Of a DNA stretch of 64,000 bases, positions 61,155 through 64,000 are shown in pieces (position 1 is the first letter of the stretch; every line of letters starts with the position of its first letter). The DNA is from Paenibacillus etheri (GTDB taxonomy: Bacteria > Bacillota > Bacilli > Paenibacillales > Paenibacillaceae): positions 233,130 to 297,129 of the forward strand of contig NZ_LCZJ02000019.1 of the NCBI RefSeq assembly GCF_001012825.1, read 5' to 3'. The notes under the pieces were generated by a model. That model ran no database searches. It saw only the letters and a program-made list of their open reading frames with translations, and was not told the DNA's origin. The position numbers and the translations under genes were made by a program.

Positions 61155-61886
61155 TCACTTCTTGACCGCTGATTTTAGAATTTCAATCTTCTGTTCTCGG
61201 GTGATATCGGATGAAGTTGAAAGGCTGTATCCGAATTTGCCGCTATCTTGCCAATAAATGTATTTTGGGAAAATGTTTGCCGGAAGGTTATCGTCAAAAT
61301 AACCTTTCTTCTTCCCTTCCTTCGCATCCACCACAAACTTCGTAATCGCAAGCGTATCTTCCCCGTTCGTGTATTCCAGGCGAATATCGTCTGCTTCTTT
61401 CCAGTCCATTTTTTTCGTGAAGACCGGTTTGCCGCTCTTCTTCCCTTCGGCTCTTAAATCATCGATGAACTTGCCTCCCAAGGGTCCTCCGATTCTCGCT
61501 TTGGAGAAAGTGTAACCTTCTGGCAGGTTGGAGGGCTTTTGCAAGATAACGCCTTTTAAGGTTGATGCTTTCTGGAGATATTCATCAAAGGAAGCGTATT
61601 CCTTCGTCAGCCCCCAGTAGTTAAGATCAAGTCCGCTGTTGAGTCCCTTGTACTTATAATACATGACGTAGGTATCTCCTGTCTTAGCGGTCAAATCCTT
61701 TACTCTCTTAATTTCTGCGTCAACCACCTTTTTTTCCGCTGCTGTTGGAGCTTGGTCGGCTGCCTTTTTAGCCGTCGACTTCTGGGCTGACTTGGAAGAA
61801 GCCGCGTCTACCACAAGGTTCATCGATGAACCCAATAGTAGAACACTGCTGAGGGTTGTGATGGCGAATTTTGATGCTGCTTTCAT
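61155..61886 (-). CDS. Secreted protein sharing its domain with the BlaR1-like sensor
   Basis: 243 residues. Signal peptide (MKAASKFAITTLSSVLLLGS, cleavage near VDAAS about 29), a Lys/Ala-rich linker, then the 195-residue domain also present at the C-terminus of the sensor. The central part (ASFDEYLQKA, GGPLGGKFIDDLRAEGKKSG) is essentially identical in both. First gene of the operon, 75 bases before the BlaI-like gene. A role as ligand, co-sensor or decoy for the sensor is my inference. GGAAGGAG precedes the ATG. Confidence 0.75.
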   Translation of the reverse strand: MKAASKFAITTLSSVLLLGSSMNLVVDAASSKSAQKSTAKKAADQAPTAAEKKVVDAEIKRVKDLTAKTGDTYVMYYKYKGLNSGLDLNYWGLTKEYASFDEYLQKASTLKGVILQKPSNLPEGYTFSKARIGGPLGGKFIDDLRAEGKKSGKPVFTKKMDWKEADDIRLEYTNGEDTLAITKFVVDAKEGKKKGYFDDNLPANIFPKYIYWQDSGKFGYSLSTSSDITREQKIEILKSAVKK

Positions 61887-61920
61887 GTGGAAAACTCCTT
61901 CCTGTGATCCTGTTTTTAAA

Positions 61921-61972
61921 ACTACACGTGTAGTTATAATTTAATACTACAGTTGTAGTCATAATTTGTCAA
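61921..61972 (-). promoter_or_regulatory. BlaI-type promoter with two operators
   Basis: On the minus strand TTGACA, 17 bases, TAGTAT. Operator dyads ACTACA-GT-TGTAGT (61946-61959) over the spacer/-10 and ACTACA-CG-TGTAGT (61921-61934) behind the -10. TACAnnTGTA is the BlaI/MecI core. Confidence 0.8.
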
Positions 61973-62010
61973 CACTATTTTATCGGACCCTTTTCGAGTA
62001 TCCATGAAAT

Positions 62011-62038
62011 AAAAAAAACTCCTCCGGAGAGCAGTTTG
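62011..62038 (-). terminator. Terminator of the siderophore-binding remnant
   Basis: AAACTGC...CTCCGGAG...AGTTT stem, minus-strand exit with eight T. Confidence 0.75.
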
Positions 62039-62055
62039 ATCGTACGACGGATTCG

Positions 62056-62375
62056 TTATTGCTGTTGTAGGATCTGGCTGGAGATCTGCTCGAGCAGCTT
62101 CTTTTTGCCTAAGGCAAAAATGCTTTGTTGTAATTCTGTCTGCTCGTCATCCGGTACACCTTCCCGGATTTGACGGCTTGTATACTGCTCCAAATGTTAC
62201 TATGCTCTAGCACGTTCTGATTATTGTCCACCAACAGGATGACATGATCCGGATTAAGGCTGGACAGCGCTTTGAGACTAGTTACTTTTCCACCCCAAAG
62301 TTCCGGTTCCGGCGTACCTGGCGTTGGAAGCAGTCCAAGGTCGTGGAAGATTAAATCGGCGATGCCGGTCTTCAC
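62056..62375 (-). pseudogene. Siderophore/iron ABC binding-protein remnant (FhuD-like), frameshifted
   Basis: Reads GIADLIFHDLGLLPTPGTPE, SLKALSSLNPDHVILLVDNN, KSGKVYRMTSRQNYNKAF, then a frameshift before GKKKLLEQISSQILQQQ and TAA at 62056. SSLNPDHVILL and the W...AVKSGKVY segment are the C-terminal lobe of class III binding proteins. The N-terminal lobe and signal peptide are missing. Confidence 0.72.
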
Positions 62376-62452
62376 ATAGTTTCGTTTTTCTTTAGGGGTT
62401 GTTGCATCGTCTCATAATAGTATGCTGGGTAATTTTGTGAAATCATACTAAT

Positions 62453-62480
62453 AAAAAAACCGCGATTTACGCGGCGGTTC
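62453..62480 (-). terminator. Terminator of the second BlaI-like gene
   Basis: CCGCG-ATTTA-CGCGG stem with seven A on the exit side of the minus strand. Confidence 0.8.
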
Positions 62481-62518
62481 GACGTTAGGCTGAATGGTTC
62501 TACCTTTAATCAATTTTC

Positions 62519-62914
62519 TTATCGCTCATCGTTGTTACGACTCTCGTCAAATAAAGCTTTCAAGTCATCAATTTCTTTCTCGTTCAGCTTCTTATCCTGC
62601 AAAAAATTAGCGAGCATGGGCTTCAAGGCGCCGCCATACAGTTTCTTCATGAACGATTTGGTCTCCGACTTCAAATATTCTTGTTCGCTGATGAGTGGAT
62701 AGAACAAAAAGTTTCGTTTGGATCCCTCTTCCTGTGTTGTTCCCGCCGCTTCTTTCTGCACTAGACGGTTCAGGAGCGTCCTTGTCGTATTCGGGCTCCA
62801 CCCCACTTGTTCCGCCAATTGCTTGACGACCTCGCTGGAAGGACAATTCGGACTGGCCCACAATACGCGCATAACCTCGAGCTCCGCATCCGTGATGGGT
62901 GGTATTTTTGTCAT
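62519..62914 (-). CDS. Second BlaI/MecI-family repressor, without own sensor
   Basis: 131 residues, close paralogue of the gene at 61079 (ITDAELEVMRVLWASPNCPSSEVV; GWSPNTTRTLLNRLVQKEAAG; FLQDKKLNEKEIDDLKALF). GGAGGG stands 7 bases before the ATG at 62914. No M56 gene follows; it ends on its own terminator. Its promoter has the same two-dyad design as the operon at 61.9 kb, so the two repressors may bind each other's sites or be released by the one sensor. Confidence 0.85.
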   Translation of the reverse strand: MTKIPPITDAELEVMRVLWASPNCPSSEVVKQLAEQVGWSPNTTRTLLNRLVQKEAAGTTQEEGSKRNFLFYPLISEQEYLKSETKSFMKKLYGGALKPMLANFLQDKKLNEKEIDDLKALFDESRNNDER

Positions 62915-62939
62915 GCCTAAACCCTCCAAAATCAAGTTA

Positions 62940-62993
62940 TGACTACACCTGTAGTCACACTTAAATAGTACAATTGTGGTCTGATCTTGTCAA
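62940..62993 (-). promoter_or_regulatory. BlaI-type promoter with two operators, second copy
   Basis: On the minus strand TTGACA (62988-62993), 17 bases, TACTAT. Operators: TGACTACA-CC-TGTAGTCA (62940-62957, 18-bp palindrome except its centre) and AGTACA-AT-TGTGGT (62967-62980). Confidence 0.8.
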
Positions 62994-63110
62994 CCTGCAT
63001 TGTGTTTCATTCTAAAAATAAAGTTTTGCCGATCGATACCTTAACCTTTAGATTTGACCTAAGGGATATCTTGGATATATGCCGAGCTATTATCTTTAGG
63101 AGTGAACGTG

Positions 63111-63375
63111 ATGTAGCGTGAAATTAGGATTAGTGAATTAGCCAAATTGATGAACGTATCCGTATATCAAATTCGATATTTCGAAGAGAAGGTTTTCTAG
63201 AGCCTGCTTATACAGACAATAATCTATATCGGATATACGGCATGGATCAAGAGTCTACCAACTGGCACACATTCTGCTGCTACGCAAATTGGGTGTGTCT
63301 GTCCAATCCATTGAAGAATGCATGTTTACTGAGTGGCTCCAGTTCCTTGTACAGGCTATATGCCGGTCTTTTCAT
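63111..63375 (+). pseudogene. MerR family regulator remnant
   Basis: ATG at 63111 is followed at once by TAG; then REIRISELAKLMNVSVYQIR and YFEEK in one frame, FLEPAYTDNNLYRIYGMDQ in the next, and VYQLAHILLLRKLGVSVQSI in a third. This is a MerR helix-turn-helix plus linker with a stop at codon 2 and two frameshifts. Confidence 0.75.
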
Positions 63376-63460
63376 CCATATTTGTCCTCTTACACGTTTC
63401 CCAATATCTTAGCTTAATGGATCACATTCGTAGTCTTAATGCAACCTACCACTTATTCCA

Positions 63461-63694
63461 TTAATCTCCCTTTACTTCACTATCGTTCGGAAGTAATTCA
63501 TACAAGGCACGAACATCACAACCGATGGAATCGGCGATCGATATGGCAATTTTGAGTGGCATCACTCTTTTGTTTTCAATAAAGTCGTAAACTCGTTCCG
63601 GTTTAAAAAGCAAGTCTTTTGCCAGCCATTCCGCTGACTTTCCGGATTCCATCAATCGTTCATTCAGTAAGCAACGTCCTAGTTCAAATTTCAA
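63461..63694 (-). CDS. Small XRE-family helix-turn-helix regulator
   Basis: 77 residues. GKSAEWLAKDLLFKPERVYD and KRVMPLKIAISIADSIGCDV give the helix-turn-helix with the usual second pair of helices (VRALYELLP). Start is TTG at 63694 with GGGAGGTCAT upstream. The first 25 codons and leader are duplicated at 52300-52347, fused there to another gene. Cro/CI-type repressor; target unknown. Confidence 0.78.
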   Translation of the reverse strand: MKFELGRCLLNERLMESGKSAEWLAKDLLFKPERVYDFIENKRVMPLKIAISIADSIGCDVRALYELLPNDSEVKGD

Positions 63695-64000
63695 GAAGCA
63701 ATGACCTCCCGCATAAGATAATACTTAACTTTAAGCGTTGTCCATTGCCAGCATGAATATACTTTATAAAGCGTCCCATAACAATGAATTTCTCCATGCG
63801 TCTGTCCAATTTGTTAAGCGAGTTCCCAAAATGTTTTCGATTTATATGGTATGGCGTTCTCTATACGATATCTTGGCTGTCTTTTCTAATACCTCTCTTC
63901 TATCTGCACACTCCGCTTTATCAACCGAAGGTCTTTTTATTAATTTTTTTGTCCCACCTGTTCAATTATGAACTTGGAAGTTAACGAATAATTCATTATA
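63695..64000. other. Right end of the window, no supported gene
   Basis: Two overlapping forward frames (63738-63971 and 63784-63984) lack ribosome binding sites and recognisable domains. AT-rich. Confidence 0.3.

Noticed and set aside
63738-63984. Two forward open frames at the right end
   Set aside because: Overlapping in different registers, no ribosome binding site or recognised domain.

Overview
The window looks like a Paenibacillus or close relative (Bacillota, Paenibacillaceae). The evidence is a moderate GC content, strong GGAGG-type ribosome binding sites with frequent GTG and TTG starts, a GerA-type spore germination operon, a Tlp small acid-soluble spore protein, and a sugar ABC cassette of the typical Paenibacillus order (binding protein, two permeases, YesM-type kinase, AraC-type regulator). 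No rRNA, tRNA, CRISPR array or intact transposase was seen.

Region 1 (1-38.7 kb) is dense, mostly intact chromosome. In order it holds an M29 aminopeptidase start, a KtrB-type potassium transporter, VOC and GNAT proteins, a CorC/CNNM membrane protein, a DUF1836 regulator and a NiaP-like permease. Then comes a tightly coupled three-gene cassette: a TerB-N/TerB-C protein, a BrxD-like ATPase and an Lhr/BrxHI-like helicase (7.2-12.3 kb). It is followed by the gerA-type operon (12.5-16.5 kb), the sugar ABC/two-component operon (16.7-23.0 kb), a MelA-type GH4 glycosidase beside an AraC regulator, a YtrA-type GntR/ABC exporter operon with a clear operator, an orphan VanS-like kinase, a MarR/DUF896 operon with twin palindromic operators, an alpha/beta hydrolase, a membrane-anchored HExxH protein, and an asparagine synthetase with a small peptide gene behind it.

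Region 2 (38.7-56 kb) is a gene graveyard with islands of intact genes. I can read broken pieces of a saccharopine dehydrogenase, an ABC ATPase, a CotS-like phosphotransferase, an MFS pump, a CPBP protease, an OLD-type ATPase, an asparagine synthetase and a DDE transposase. Interspersed are at least seven arrays of an imperfect palindromic repeat (core GGACAAGAACTTGGTCCC), plus one array each of two other repeats (TGACACAAA...CCCC and GCACAAATGTGCCTACA). Their terminal TGT...ACA, several sites per end, and a decayed transposase reading into one array suggest ends of Tn7/Tn552/Tn5053-like elements. Intact genes here are tlp, an SMI1/KNR4 protein, a secreted Ig-like protein, a WGxxGxxG-tailed small protein, a glycine-rich repeat protein, a MazG-like protein and a lipoprotein S41 peptidase.

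Region 3 (56-64 kb) has a secreted M1 metallopeptidase and a BlaI/BlaR1-type regulatory island. The BlaR1-like sensor carries no penicillin-binding domain. Its extracellular part is nearly the same as a secreted protein encoded first in the same operon, and a third broken copy lies at 52 kb. A second BlaI gene without its own BlaR has the same operator and promoter architecture. Decayed siderophore-binding and MerR genes and a small XRE regulator close the window.
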